Assembly: GCA_003216375.1 (NCBI GenBank)
Contig: QCIZ01000015.1
Span: forward strand, 1-36,052
DNA: 36,052 bases
Reading direction: 5' to 3'
Origin: Prochlorococcus sp. AG-402-O21
GTDB lineage: Bacteria; Cyanobacteriota; Cyanobacteriia; PCC-6307; Cyanobiaceae
The notes under the pieces are model-generated. The model searched no databases. It had not been told where the DNA came from and saw only the letters and a list, made by a program, of their open reading frames with translations. Shown piece by piece: positions 1 to 7,598 of the stretch. Made by a program: the position numbers and the translations under genes. The number at the start of each line of letters is the position of its first letter. Within the stretch, counting starts at the first letter, position 1.

Positions 1-144
1 GCGGCAGAGAAGAAAGCTGTGGCAGACAAGAAAGCTGCGGCAGATAAGAAAGCTGCGGCAGAGAAGAAAGCTGTGGCAGACAAGAAAGCTGCGGCAGACA
101 AGAAAGCCTTAGCAGATAGAAAATCTCTAGCGAGTAAGAAAGTT
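1..144 (+). repeat. 18-bp tandem repeat array inside the Lys/Ala-rich gene
   Basis: Eight consecutive 18-bp units encode the hexapeptide. Unit 1 is GCGGCAGAGAAGAAAGCT. Units 1 and 4 are identical, and units 2 and 5 (GTGGCAGACAAGAAAGCT) are identical. Bases 1-54 and 55-108 differ at only two positions, so the array has a 54-bp higher-order period. The last two units (109-144) are diverged. The array continues past the left edge, so the copy number is not known. It is entirely coding and in frame, with no spacer, so it is not a CRISPR array. Confidence 0.9.
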
Positions 145-306
145 AATTCTCGACCTCAAATTGATTCTCAAAAGAAACGAGACTCAAGGACTGAATTTTT
201 GACGGTATCAGTCTCCTTAAATACTGGGAAGATCGTTGCAATAGCTTCTGTAGGGATTTTGGCTTCGGCTATTCTTGTTTCTGCGATGGTATTTATTGCT
301 GGGTAA
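1..306 (+). CDS. Lys/Ala hexapeptide-repeat protein with C-terminal membrane anchor (5' end outside window)
   Basis: The reading frame is open from the first base, so the true start lies upstream; the GTG at 19 is a repeat codon, not a convincing start. The visible protein has two parts. The first is about eight copies of a six-residue repeat, consensus A-(D/E)-K-K-A-x, decaying to ADRKSL and ASKK. A polar, basic linker (residues about 49-65 of the visible part) follows. The protein ends in a hydrophobic helix of about 25 residues preceded by LTVSVSLNT. This predicts a strongly basic coiled or helical cytoplasmic arm fixed to a membrane by its C-terminus. Such K/A repeats resemble histone H1-like tails, which bind nucleic acid, but that is only compositional similarity. 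The C-terminal module recurs in the 44-residue protein at 1072. Function is unknown. Confidence 0.75.
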   Translation, partial: AAEKKAVADKKAAADKKAAAEKKAVADKKAAADKKALADRKSLASKKVNSRPQIDSQKKRDSRTEFLTVSVSLNTGKIVAIASVGILASAILVSAMVFIAG

Positions 307-396
307 TTCAATTTCACGAATATCTATGTGAAAGCAACTTTTTTCTTCTGACTTTCTGCTATGTTTTCGTTCTTATAGTTTTATATAAACCTAGCT

Positions 397-960
397 GTGC
401 TTAAAGAAAGAATCCAGGAGGTTTTTGAGTTCACTAAAAGTGAGTCTCCTTATAGGAAAGCTAATAAAGGTTGGATTAATCAAGATGTATTTTTAGATTT
501 AAGTCCTTCACCTGATCAAGTTAAACAAATAAATGAAGATGCCAAAGTAACATTATTTTGGTCTCCTATAAATAGTTTATTATCTAACATTTTTATTATT
601 TTTATTTTAGGTTCATTACTAGTATTCACGTCAGTATCTTTCGCAAAAGGTAGATTTGACTTAAATTTATTTAGTGGCTCTGCTATTATAGATGTTGTAG
701 AAGTTGAAGAGAATAATGCTTTAGATATAAGGGAATTAAATGATGTAGATGATAAAAATCTAACAATCCAAGAAAATATTGATAAAAAAGACTTAAATAA
801 AACAAATGAAATTAATTCATTAGATTATGATCTAATGAAAGTAGATCAGAAAAAAATAAACAAGGAAATAGATAAAGAGGAGGGTTTAAGAATAGAAAGT
901 CAAAGTAATAAAAATATTGAAATTTTAAAAAATAAGAAACCAAAATCAAATTTTATTTGA
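397..960 (+). CDS. Hypothetical single-span membrane protein with long charged tail
   Basis: Unrecognised, 187 residues. It starts at GTG, the only standard start after the in-frame stop at 376. Residues 1-60 are soluble and mixed. Residues 61-82 form one clear transmembrane helix rich in I, L and F. The remaining roughly 105 residues are low-complexity, dominated by N, K, D, E and I, and probably disordered; the first part after the membrane is acidic (VEEN, DVDD) and the end is basic (KNKKPKSN). Base composition is more AT-rich than in the photosystem genes. It lies between two genes that share a C-terminal membrane module, which suggests, without proof, a common role at the membrane. No enzymatic motif is visible. 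Confidence 0.6.
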   Translation: MLKERIQEVFEFTKSESPYRKANKGWINQDVFLDLSPSPDQVKQINEDAKVTLFWSPINSLLSNIFIIFILGSLLVFTSVSFAKGRFDLNLFSGSAIIDVVEVEENNALDIRELNDVDDKNLTIQENIDKKDLNKTNEINSLDYDLMKVDQKKINKEIDKEEGLRIESQSNKNIEILKNKKPKSNFI

Positions 961-1071
961 TACCTATAAACAATTCTTTGTTTTTTTAAAAATTGTTTTA
1001 TCAGTGAAACTTTTTTTGTTTTTTGGCATTGTTAGATGCTTTAATCATATTGATTTTTATGAGTTTTCAAG

Positions 1072-1206
1072 GTGTCTGAAGCAAAGGGTAATCAACTCGC
1101 AACTATATCTGTTTACTTAAATACACCAATAATAGCAGTCCTTTTGGCTGTTGGATTTCTTTTGGGATCTATTTTATTCGCTGGAATCTTACTTATTGCT
1201 AAATAG
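1072..1206 (+). CDS. 44-residue membrane protein, paralogue of the anchor module of the repeat protein
   Basis: A short reading frame starting at GTG (an in-frame stop lies at 1060-1062, with no other standard start between) and ending at TAG. It encodes a brief polar N-terminus (SEAKGNQ) followed by ATISVYLNT and a single hydrophobic helix to the end. It aligns without gaps to the last 35 residues of the repeat protein at the left edge, with 14 identities by eye including T-S-V-L-N-T and V-G, and both proteins end at the same point. That match is the main reason to believe it is a gene. It overlaps the 3' end of the convergent hydrolase gene by 8 bases. Function is unknown; it may be a minimal member of a family of membrane anchors. 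Confidence 0.7.
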   Translation: MSEAKGNQLATISVYLNTPIIAVLLAVGFLLGSILFAGILLIAK

Positions 1207-2092
1207 CTAATTTGTTTAATTCATTGCTAATAGCAGGAAGTAAAAATTGATCTTTGACTAATTCTTTTCCAGTTGTAAAAACAACTGCAAGCATAGGATT
1301 CTTATTAGGCGCTTCCCACCATGCAACATCATGGCGAACTTCACTCATTAGGCCTGCTTTGCTCCAAAGCTTACAGGCCAAAGGAAGACCTGCTCCTAAA
1401 AAACCATCTACTTGATTCTCTAAATCTTGCTTGCGACCAACTGGATCGAGAGACCGTTGAAAAACTTTTATTAATTGCTCGCTTTCTAATTTTGGGAACA
1501 TTTCAAGAGTCATTAGTGATTCAAAAATCCTGGCAGTTCCATCTGTTGTCATGCTGTTTCGATTTTCGTTTGTTTTTCCATAAAAATCTTTTTCCCTTCC
1601 AAAAGGTCCCTCATTCCAAGTCTTTTGACTGCAGTTCCAATTTTTTATCTCAGGCCATCTAAGCTCATTGAGCCAGTGGTTAATTAATTGCCTTTGGATT
1701 TTCCATCCTTGATAGTTTGATTCATTAAGAGATGGACCACTTGTAGTACCTGTTAAAAGATCTACAATATAACTTGTAGCGTCATTATTGGAATTTGCGA
1801 TCATTGCATGTAATGCTCTCCTAAGTTCTTCTGAGTTAACAATTAAGTCTTGTTGGAGCCATACCTGCGTTGCCAATGCATAAACTATTTTGACTACACT
1901 TGCAGGATAAAATTCTTTGTTTGAATTCCACCCTGTGCCAAATCCACTAGATGAAGATGGACTTTGCTTGTCATAACGGATGCATGTTATTGCAATATTT
2001 TCTTGAAGGCTTGGACGACCTTCTTTTTCAAACCTATCTAGGAGACCTTTTAGGCAATTTGCCATCTCAGGGTCTTGTCGGTAGAACGCCAT
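1199..2092 (-). CDS. Beta-lactamase-fold serine hydrolase (PenP-like)
   Basis: 297 residues. The three motifs of the penicillin-binding/beta-lactamase superfamily are in order: S65-V-V-K68 (nucleophile and general base), S101-N-N103 (SxN), and K245-A-G247 in place of K-T/S-G. An N-R-N-S-x-T-T-x-D segment near 178-184 resembles the conserved pre-omega region of class A-like proteins. There is no obvious signal peptide, although a serine hydrolase of this fold would usually act outside the cytoplasm. It probably acts on peptidoglycan or a related ester or amide; nothing here indicates antibiotic resistance. The start lies 21 bases from the ATG of the divergent NlpC/P60 gene, so the two may share control. 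Confidence 0.8.
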   Translation of the reverse strand: MAFYRQDPEMANCLKGLLDRFEKEGRPSLQENIAITCIRYDKQSPSSSSGFGTGWNSNKEFYPASVVKIVYALATQVWLQQDLIVNSEELRRALHAMIANSNNDATSYIVDLLTGTTSGPSLNESNYQGWKIQRQLINHWLNELRWPEIKNWNCSQKTWNEGPFGREKDFYGKTNENRNSMTTDGTARIFESLMTLEMFPKLESEQLIKVFQRSLDPVGRKQDLENQVDGFLGAGLPLACKLWSKAGLMSEVRHDVAWWEAPNKNPMLAVVFTTGKELVKDQFLLPAISNELNKLAI

Positions 2093-2113
2093 AGCGCTCG
2101 AGAAGAATTTAAT

Positions 2114-2866
2114 ATGACCTTAGAGGTTTTGCTAACTAAATCGTCATTTGTTTTGGGAAGTTTGTGGAAACTGCGAATAAATATAGATGGATTTAAAAGT
2201 GAAAATAGTGATGAATTAGTTACCCAAGCAAGTATTGGTAGGAGTTTTCAATTGATTGATTGTTTAAAATCTAATTTTAAAAATAAGGAAATTATCGATA
2301 AAGTTAAAGTGCGTCTTTTGGAAGATGACTACATTTGCTGGTTTAGATTTTCTGAATTAATTCAAAAAGCTTCAAAAATAGAATCCTGGGAATCTGAATT
2401 TTTTGCTGAAGAGAAAATTATTTCTAAGATTCCTAGGATTTTGTCTTGGACTAAGGCTGCAAAAAAAAGAAATAATAAATATTTGTGGGGTGGAACTATT
2501 GGTCCAAATTTTGATTGTTCTGGTTTGGTGCAAGCTGCTTTTGCAAGTGCAGGTATTTGGATACCAAGAGATGCTTATCAGCAGGAAAAATTCTGTAAAA
2601 ATTTAGCATTTGATATTGAAGTTTTAGGCGAAGAATTAATACCTGGTGATTTACTTTTTTTTGGATCTGCTGAAAAATGTACCCATGTGGGATTGCATAT
2701 TGAGAATGGTTTTTATATTCATAGTTCTGGGGTAACTGATGGGCATAATGGAATAGAGATTGACGGTTTATTTCACCCGAACCTTGGAAAAATTGCTTCT
2801 TTTTATAGATCTAAATTTAGATCTGCGGGAAGAGTGATCTCTTGTTATCAGAGTGTAAAACTCTAA
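2114..2866 (+). CDS. NlpC/P60 cysteine peptidase with N-terminal SH3-like region
   Basis: Predicted gamma-D-glutamyl-diamino acid endopeptidase acting on muropeptides. Numbered from the ATG (250 residues), the catalytic cysteine is C135 in FDCSGLV and the histidine is H191 in THVGLHI; H203 is a likely third residue of the triad. This spacing fits the cyanobacterial NlpC/P60 proteins. The first ~110 residues contain a beta-rich stretch typical of the bacterial SH3 domain that precedes the peptidase in this group. The frame extends upstream to a TTG at 2075, but that would overlap the divergent hydrolase gene, so the ATG is preferred. The glycosyltransferase gene follows after 33 bases and may be co-transcribed. 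Confidence 0.85.
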   Translation: MTLEVLLTKSSFVLGSLWKLRINIDGFKSENSDELVTQASIGRSFQLIDCLKSNFKNKEIIDKVKVRLLEDDYICWFRFSELIQKASKIESWESEFFAEEKIISKIPRILSWTKAAKKRNNKYLWGGTIGPNFDCSGLVQAAFASAGIWIPRDAYQQEKFCKNLAFDIEVLGEELIPGDLLFFGSAEKCTHVGLHIENGFYIHSSGVTDGHNGIEIDGLFHPNLGKIASFYRSKFRSAGRVISCYQSVKL

Positions 2867-2899
2867 AGAAGATTAATTGCCCCTTATGAGGAGTTTTGA

Positions 2900-3862
2900 A
2901 TGAATTCTAATGTCGCCTTATCAATAGTTGTTCCTATATATAACGAAGAAGAAAGTCTTCCTTTTTTGGTGAATCAATTACTAGAAGTTTTACAGCCTAT
3001 GGAGGAAACTTTTGAATTGGTTTTAGTAAATGATGGTTCTTCAGATGATAGCGCAGAGGTAATTCGAAAACTAAGTTTTGAGATACCAGAATTAGTTGGA
3101 GTCCTTCTGCGTAAAAACTATGGACAGACTGCAGCTATGGCAGCAGGATTTGATATTTCTTCTGGTGATATAGTCGTCACACTTGATGGCGATTTGCAAA
3201 ATGATCCTGCAGATATTCCTTTATTAGTTAATAAGATTAGGGATGGATTTGATCTTGTAAGTGGATGGAGATATCGAAGGCAAGATTCTGCTATCAGTAG
3301 AAAGCTTCCATCAAAAATTGCTAACCGATTGATAGGTAAAGTTACTGGCGTTCGGCTTAATGATTATGGATGTTCTTTAAAGGCTTATAGGAAAGAAGTA
3401 TTGACTGATATGAGATTATATGGAGAATTGCATAGATTTTTACCTGTTTTAGCAAATATTGAAGGAGCTAGAATTACGGAGGTCAAAGTCAATCATAGAG
3501 CTCGTCAATTTGGATCTAGTAAGTATGGAATAGATAGAACTTTTAGAGTCTTAATGGACTTGTTGACTGTTTGGTTTATGAATAGATTTTTAACTAGACC
3601 AATGTATGTTTTTGGTTTTGGTGGAATTCTTGCAATTATTGGGAGCTTCATAACAAGTTTTTACTTATTAATCATCAAACTTCTAGGAGAAGATATTGGT
3701 AATAGACCTTTACTCATTTTCGCTTTACTTCTTGCAGTGACTGGAGTCCAACTTTTTGGGTTTGGATTGCTTGGAGAGCTTCAGATCCGGACTTATCATG
3801 AAAGTCAAAATAGACCAATTTATCGCATTAGAGATACATTCCGAGGCGGACGAGAAGTTTGA
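2900..3862 (+). CDS. Family 2 glycosyltransferase, polyprenyl-phosphate sugar transferase type (GtrB/DPM-like)
   Basis: 320 residues. The N-terminal GT-A domain begins VPIYNEEESLP (residues 11-21), has VNDGSSDDS at 43-51, and carries the metal- and nucleotide-binding D96-G-D98 in LDGDLQNDP. The segment GQTAAMAAGF is typical of the group. Two transmembrane helices (about 233-258 and 270-295) follow, the architecture of enzymes that transfer a sugar from a nucleotide donor to undecaprenyl phosphate at the inner face of the membrane. The donor sugar cannot be deduced. A GAGG ribosome-binding sequence lies just before the ATG. The last 43 bases overlap the convergent HEAT-like gene. Confidence 0.9.
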   Translation: MNSNVALSIVVPIYNEEESLPFLVNQLLEVLQPMEETFELVLVNDGSSDDSAEVIRKLSFEIPELVGVLLRKNYGQTAAMAAGFDISSGDIVVTLDGDLQNDPADIPLLVNKIRDGFDLVSGWRYRRQDSAISRKLPSKIANRLIGKVTGVRLNDYGCSLKAYRKEVLTDMRLYGELHRFLPVLANIEGARITEVKVNHRARQFGSSKYGIDRTFRVLMDLLTVWFMNRFLTRPMYVFGFGGILAIIGSFITSFYLLIIKLLGEDIGNRPLLIFALLLAVTGVQLFGFGLLGELQIRTYHESQNRPIYRIRDTFRGGREV

Positions 3863-4302
3863 GATTTTTTATGTAAATCAAAAGTTTTTCCTTTATAAGA
3901 TGCAATGCCAGCTGCAGATTCAATAACAACTCGACTATCAGAATCCCTTAATCCTCTTCTTAAAAAAGGCAATGCTTTATTGTTCTCCCATTGACTAGCA
4001 ATTTGAATAGCTAAAAGACGATCATTGGGGTTGCTAGAAATTAATCTAGTTAATTGTTTTTTTGTTTCTATTGAATTAAGTGAAAGTTGAGGTTTAAAAG
4101 TCTCTAATTTTTTATTATTCAGTTTGGGTGATTTTTTATTTTGTAAACTCTTTTCGATTACCAAAGAGGCTGATGATAATTGTGCCTTTGCAAAAGAATC
4201 TTTTTGAGACTTAAAAAAAGCTGATGTCTTGGATTGTTTTTTTGAACTCCAAAGGATTAAAGCAATAATTAGAGCTAAACCACCAGCAAAAACTTGATTC
4301 AT
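3820..4302 (-). CDS. Small membrane-anchored HEAT-repeat-like protein
   Basis: 160 residues. The N-terminus is a short hydrophobic helix (about residues 4-19, VFAGGLALIIALILW), a signal anchor. A basic, S/K-rich linker follows to about residue 75. The C-terminal part (about 88-140) has the alternating pattern of HEAT repeats, including N-D-R-L-L-A and D-S-D-S-R-V-V-I-E-S-A-A-G-I. HEAT repeats generally bind other proteins; phycobilin lyases of this type are much longer, and no such role is implied here. The 3' end overlaps the glycosyltransferase gene on the other strand by 43 bases. The divergent psaI start is 136 bases away. Confidence 0.65.
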   Translation of the reverse strand: MNQVFAGGLALIIALILWSSKKQSKTSAFFKSQKDSFAKAQLSSASLVIEKSLQNKKSPKLNNKKLETFKPQLSLNSIETKKQLTRLISSNPNDRLLAIQIASQWENNKALPFLRRGLRDSDSRVVIESAAGIASYKGKTFDLHKKSQTSRPPRNVSLMR

Positions 4303-4382
4303 GATGAGAAAAACTGTTTAATGATGCATCTTCGTAAAAGAAGATAAACGGATTGAACTTTTATGTCATCAATGGGTTGTAT

Positions 4383-4411
4383 TTGGTTTGATTAGATCAT
4401 AATTCTATAAA
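4383..4411 (+). promoter_or_regulatory. Candidate psaI-psaL promoter
   Basis: A TTGGTT box and a TATAAA box separated by exactly 17 bases end 27 bases before the psaI ATG. It is the best sigma-70-like match in the 136-base gap between the divergent HEAT-like gene and psaI. Prochlorococcus -35 boxes are poorly conserved, so only the TATAAA is moderately persuasive. Confidence 0.35.
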
Positions 4412-4438
4412 ATAAAAGTGGATTTATTGAAATAAGTA

Positions 4439-4555
4439 ATGACTAGTGAACTAGCTTCAAGTTTGCTTCCCGCTATTCTGATTCCATTAGTTGGAATAAT
4501 GGGTCCAGCCGTTTTCATTGTTTTGATTGGTAGGTACATAACAGCTACTGAGTAA
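4439..4555 (+). CDS. psaI: Photosystem I reaction centre subunit VIII (PsaI)
   Basis: A 38-residue protein beginning MTSELASSLLPAILIPLVG and ending RYITATE. It consists of a short N-terminus, one transmembrane helix with the conserved proline-containing start (LPAILIPLVG), and a short tail, which is the whole of a PsaI protein. PsaI is a one-helix subunit of photosystem I that packs next to PsaL and supports trimer formation. Its position 37 bases upstream of psaL is the usual cyanobacterial psaI-psaL order and confirms the call. Confidence 0.9.
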   Translation: MTSELASSLLPAILIPLVGIMGPAVFIVLIGRYITATE

Positions 4556-4592
4556 TTTCAAAAACTTAATTTTCTACCAATTCTTTTAGCCC

Positions 4593-5120
4593 ATGACTAA
4601 ATCTCAACAAACACTTATGCAAAAGTGGGCTGTGAAAACAGTCTCAGACCCAACTGTTGGTAATCTTCAAACCCCAGTGAACAGTGGTTGGTTTACAAAG
4701 ATGGTTATAAATAATCTTCCTGTTTATAGAGAGGGCTTGTCTCCAAACTTCAGAGGCCTCGAAACAGGAGCAATTTTTGGCTATTTACTCTTTGGTCCTT
4801 TCTCTATGACAGGGCCTCTTAGAAATACTGATTTTGCCTTAACAGCAGGTTTACTTGGCGGCGTGGGAGCAATTCAAATACTAACTGCTCTTTTTATTCT
4901 TTACAATGCTGCAGGCAAGGCGCCTAATGTCCAACCCCCTGATGCAACAGTAGCTAATCCTCCTTCTGATTTATTTACTCGAGCAGGATGGAATGATTTT
5001 ACAAATGGTTTTTGGTTGGGAGGTACAGGAGGTGTTGTTTTTGCTTGGTTGTTAATTGGTACTTTGCATTTAGATACTGTTCTCCCTTTGATTAAGGAAT
5101 ATCATTTACTTGGAGCTTAA
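4593..5120 (+). CDS. psaL: Photosystem I reaction centre subunit XI (PsaL)
   Basis: 175 residues. Recognised from the N-terminal region [10 protein letters not shown], the segment [17 protein letters not shown], and three hydrophobic helices (about 58-80, 84-108 and 137-160). The acidic residue of L-E-x-G near 57 is in a position known to bind chlorophyll in PsaL. PsaL sits at the centre of the trimeric photosystem I of cyanobacteria and is needed for trimer formation. It forms a two-gene unit with psaI, and a strong intrinsic terminator follows. Confidence 0.95.
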   Translation: MTKSQQTLMQKWAVKTVSDPTVGNLQTPVNSGWFTKMVINNLPVYREGLSPNFRGLETGAIFGYLLFGPFSMTGPLRNTDFALTAGLLGGVGAIQILTALFILYNAAGKAPNVQPPDATVANPPSDLFTRAGWNDFTNGFWLGGTGGVVFAWLLIGTLHLDTVLPLIKEYHLLGA

Positions 5121-5148
5121 AATCTTTTAGAAAAGATTTTTAATTCAC

Positions 5149-5174
5149 AACCCCCTTATTAAGGGGGTTTTTTA
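5149..5174 (+). terminator. Intrinsic terminator of psaI-psaL
   Basis: A perfect 9-bp stem, AACCCCCTT pairing with AAGGGGGTT, with a 3-base loop (ATT) and a run of six T at the end. It starts 29 bases after the psaL stop. Confidence 0.92.
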
Positions 5175-5289
5175 ATTCTCTAAATTATTTATTTAAATTT
5201 ACTGATATTGAGTCAAAAGCTTGAATTTATATTTATTGATCTATTTTTACTTGAAATAACAATAGATAATCTCATAAATATTAGTTCCC

Positions 5290-5326
5290 AAAAAAAAGAA
5301 CACTGTTTATGAGGACAGTGTTCTTT
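5290..5326 (-). terminator. Intrinsic terminator of psaA-psaB
   Basis: A perfect 12-bp inverted repeat, AAAGAACACTGT (5295-5306) and ACAGTGTTCTTT (5315-5326), with an 8-base loop. On the minus strand it is followed by a U run (plus-strand A run 5290-5294). It lies 22 bases past the psaB stop codon. Confidence 0.9.
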
Positions 5327-5348
5327 ATTGGAAGCTTTTGTTAGGGAT

Positions 5349-7577
5349 TTATCCGAACTTCCCTGAAGTGGAGGCTATAACAAAGGCTCCAAAGGTGACA
5401 AAGTTTCCAACTGTGAAATGGGTTAAACCAACTAATCGAGCTTGAACAATTGATAATGCAACAGGCTTATCTCTCCAACCAACTAAATTTGCTATTGGAG
5501 TTCTTTGATGAGCCCAAACAAGAGTTTCAATAAGTTCTTGCCAATAACCTCTCCAAGAGATGAGGAACATAAATCCAGTCGCCCATATGAGATGACCAAA
5601 TAAGAACATCCAAGCCCATGGAGATAAAGCATTTACACCAAATGGGTTATATCCATTGATTAGCTGAGAACTATTTAGCCATAGATAATCTCTAAACCAA
5701 CCCATTAAATAGGTACCAGATTCATTGAATTGAGCTGTATTGCCCATCCAAATTGCTAGATGTTTCCAATGCCAATAGAAGGTGATCCAAGCAATAGTAT
5801 TTAAGGCCCAGAACATTGCTAAATAGGTAGCGTCCCAAGAAGAACTATCACAAGTACCGCCACGACCTGGACCATCGCAAGGGAAAGCAAATCCTAAATC
5901 CTTTTTATCTGGAATTAGTTTTGTTCCTCTAGCATCAAGAGCACCCTTGATAAGAATCAAAGCAGTTGTATGTAGTCCTAGTGCAATCGCATGATGAACC
6001 AAGAAATCTGCAGGTCCAATAGGTAAGAAATTGGTTAGTGCATCTGGTCTATTGATCATGTCCATCCAGTAGTGATTACCTGGCATGGAATTAGCAGCTA
6101 TAGATGCAGAACTTGATGCATTTGCTAGCAAAGCATTAAATCCATACATCATTTTTCCACTAGCAGCCTGTGCGAACTGTGCAAATACTGGTTCAATAAG
6201 AATTTGCTTTTCAGGTGTACCAAAGGCTACAACTACATCGTTGTGAACATAAATTCCAAGAGTATGGAAGCCTAGAAGCATTGTGACCCAACTTAAGTGG
6301 CTAATTAAGGCTTCTTTTGTACTAAGGATTCTTGCTAATACATTATCTTTATTCAGCTCTGGATCATAATCTCTAACAAAGAAAATTGCTCCGTGAGAGA
6401 ACGCACCAACCATCAAGAACATTGCTATGTATTGATGATGTGTATATAGAGCTGACTGAGTTGTGTAATCCCTTGCGATAAATGCATATGAAGGAAGTGC
6501 ACCCATATGCTGGGCGACCAAACTACAAGCTACACCTAAAGAAGCTAGTGCAAGTCCAAGTTGAAAATGGAGTGAATTGTTGACTGTCTCGAATAGTCCA
6601 TTGTGCTTAATACCGAAATAACCCTTATGTGGATCTTTTGGGTGACTTGTATTGTGGGCTTCAACAATTTCTTTAAGGCTATGGCCAATACCAAAGTTAG
6701 TCCTATACATATGGCCTGCAATTATAAATACAACTCCTATAGCCAAATGATGGTGAGCAATATCTGTTAGCCAAAGTGATTCACTTTGAGGGTGAAGTCC
6801 ACCTAAGAATGTAAATATCGCTGTACCAGCTCCCTGAGTAGTTCCAAAAACCGCATCAAGTGAATCAGGGTTTTGAGCATAAGCTCCCCAATTCCCTGAG
6901 AAAAATGGAGTTAGACCTTCTGGATGAGGCATAACAGTTAACCAGTTATCCCAGCCAACATGTACTCCTCTTGATTCAGGGATAGCTACGTGGATTAAGT
7001 GACCAGTCCAAGCAATACTGCTGAATCCAAAAAGAACAGCTAAGTGATGGTTTAACTGAGATTCTGCATTTTTAAACCATGCTAATGAAGGTCTGTATTT
7101 AGGCTGAAGATGAAGCCATCCAGCAAACAATAACCAGCAGACAAGGATGTTAATAAAGATTGCACCTTGGAAAAGCTGCTCATTAGTTCTCATGCCAATT
7201 GTGTACCACCAGTGGTATAAGCCTGAGTAAGCAATATTAACTGGAGAAGTTGCTCCTGCCTGAGTCAGCGCATCAGTAAGACCTTGTCCAAAATGAGGAT
7301 CCCAAATTGCATGAGCAATTGGACGAGTATGAGTTGGATCTAGAACCCATTGCTCAAAGTTTCCTTGCCAAGCAATGTGAAAAAGATTTCCTGCCACCCA
7401 AAGACCAATGATGGCTAAGTGACCAAAATGAGTAGAGAAGAGTTTTTGATATAACTGTTCCTCTGTCATACCGTCATGACTTTCGAAGTCATGAGCGGTA
7501 GCTATGCCGTACCAGATTCTTCTGGTTGTAGGGTCTTGAGCAAGACCCTGACTAAAAGATGGAAATTTAGTTGCCAT
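5349..7577 (-). CDS. psaB: Photosystem I P700 chlorophyll a apoprotein A2 (PsaB)
   Basis: 742 residues, full length. One of the two core subunits of photosystem I; with PsaA it carries P700, the electron-transfer chlorophylls, phylloquinones and half of the F-X cluster. The start [20 protein letters not shown] is diagnostic. Eleven hydrophobic helices rich in histidine (repeated H-H and G-H-L patterns) bind chlorophyll. The F-X loop [12 protein letters not shown] supplies cysteines C567 and C576. It lies 21 bases downstream of psaA on the same strand and is certainly co-transcribed with it; transcription ends at the hairpin 22 bases further on. Confidence 0.98.
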   Translation of the reverse strand: MATKFPSFSQGLAQDPTTRRIWYGIATAHDFESHDGMTEEQLYQKLFSTHFGHLAIIGLWVAGNLFHIAWQGNFEQWVLDPTHTRPIAHAIWDPHFGQGLTDALTQAGATSPVNIAYSGLYHWWYTIGMRTNEQLFQGAIFINILVCWLLFAGWLHLQPKYRPSLAWFKNAESQLNHHLAVLFGFSSIAWTGHLIHVAIPESRGVHVGWDNWLTVMPHPEGLTPFFSGNWGAYAQNPDSLDAVFGTTQGAGTAIFTFLGGLHPQSESLWLTDIAHHHLAIGVVFIIAGHMYRTNFGIGHSLKEIVEAHNTSHPKDPHKGYFGIKHNGLFETVNNSLHFQLGLALASLGVACSLVAQHMGALPSYAFIARDYTTQSALYTHHQYIAMFLMVGAFSHGAIFFVRDYDPELNKDNVLARILSTKEALISHLSWVTMLLGFHTLGIYVHNDVVVAFGTPEKQILIEPVFAQFAQAASGKMMYGFNALLANASSSASIAANSMPGNHYWMDMINRPDALTNFLPIGPADFLVHHAIALGLHTTALILIKGALDARGTKLIPDKKDLGFAFPCDGPGRGGTCDSSSWDATYLAMFWALNTIAWITFYWHWKHLAIWMGNTAQFNESGTYLMGWFRDYLWLNSSQLINGYNPFGVNALSPWAWMFLFGHLIWATGFMFLISWRGYWQELIETLVWAHQRTPIANLVGWRDKPVALSIVQARLVGLTHFTVGNFVTFGAFVIASTSGKFG

Positions 7578-7598
7578 TTTATAAAAGATCAGAGAGGG

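Noticed and set aside
1-144. CRISPR or minisatellite-like direct repeats
   Set aside because: The 18-bp units are contiguous, have no spacers and form an uninterrupted coding frame, so this is a protein repeat.
1321-1662. 113-residue plus-strand reading frame
   Set aside because: It is antisense to the beta-lactamase-fold hydrolase, whose motifs are intact; the antisense product has no recognisable features.
1199-2092. Antibiotic-resistance beta-lactamase
   Set aside because: Only the fold motifs are present, with K-A-G in place of K-T-G and no clear catalytic omega-loop glutamate; a cell-wall or other hydrolase is more likely.
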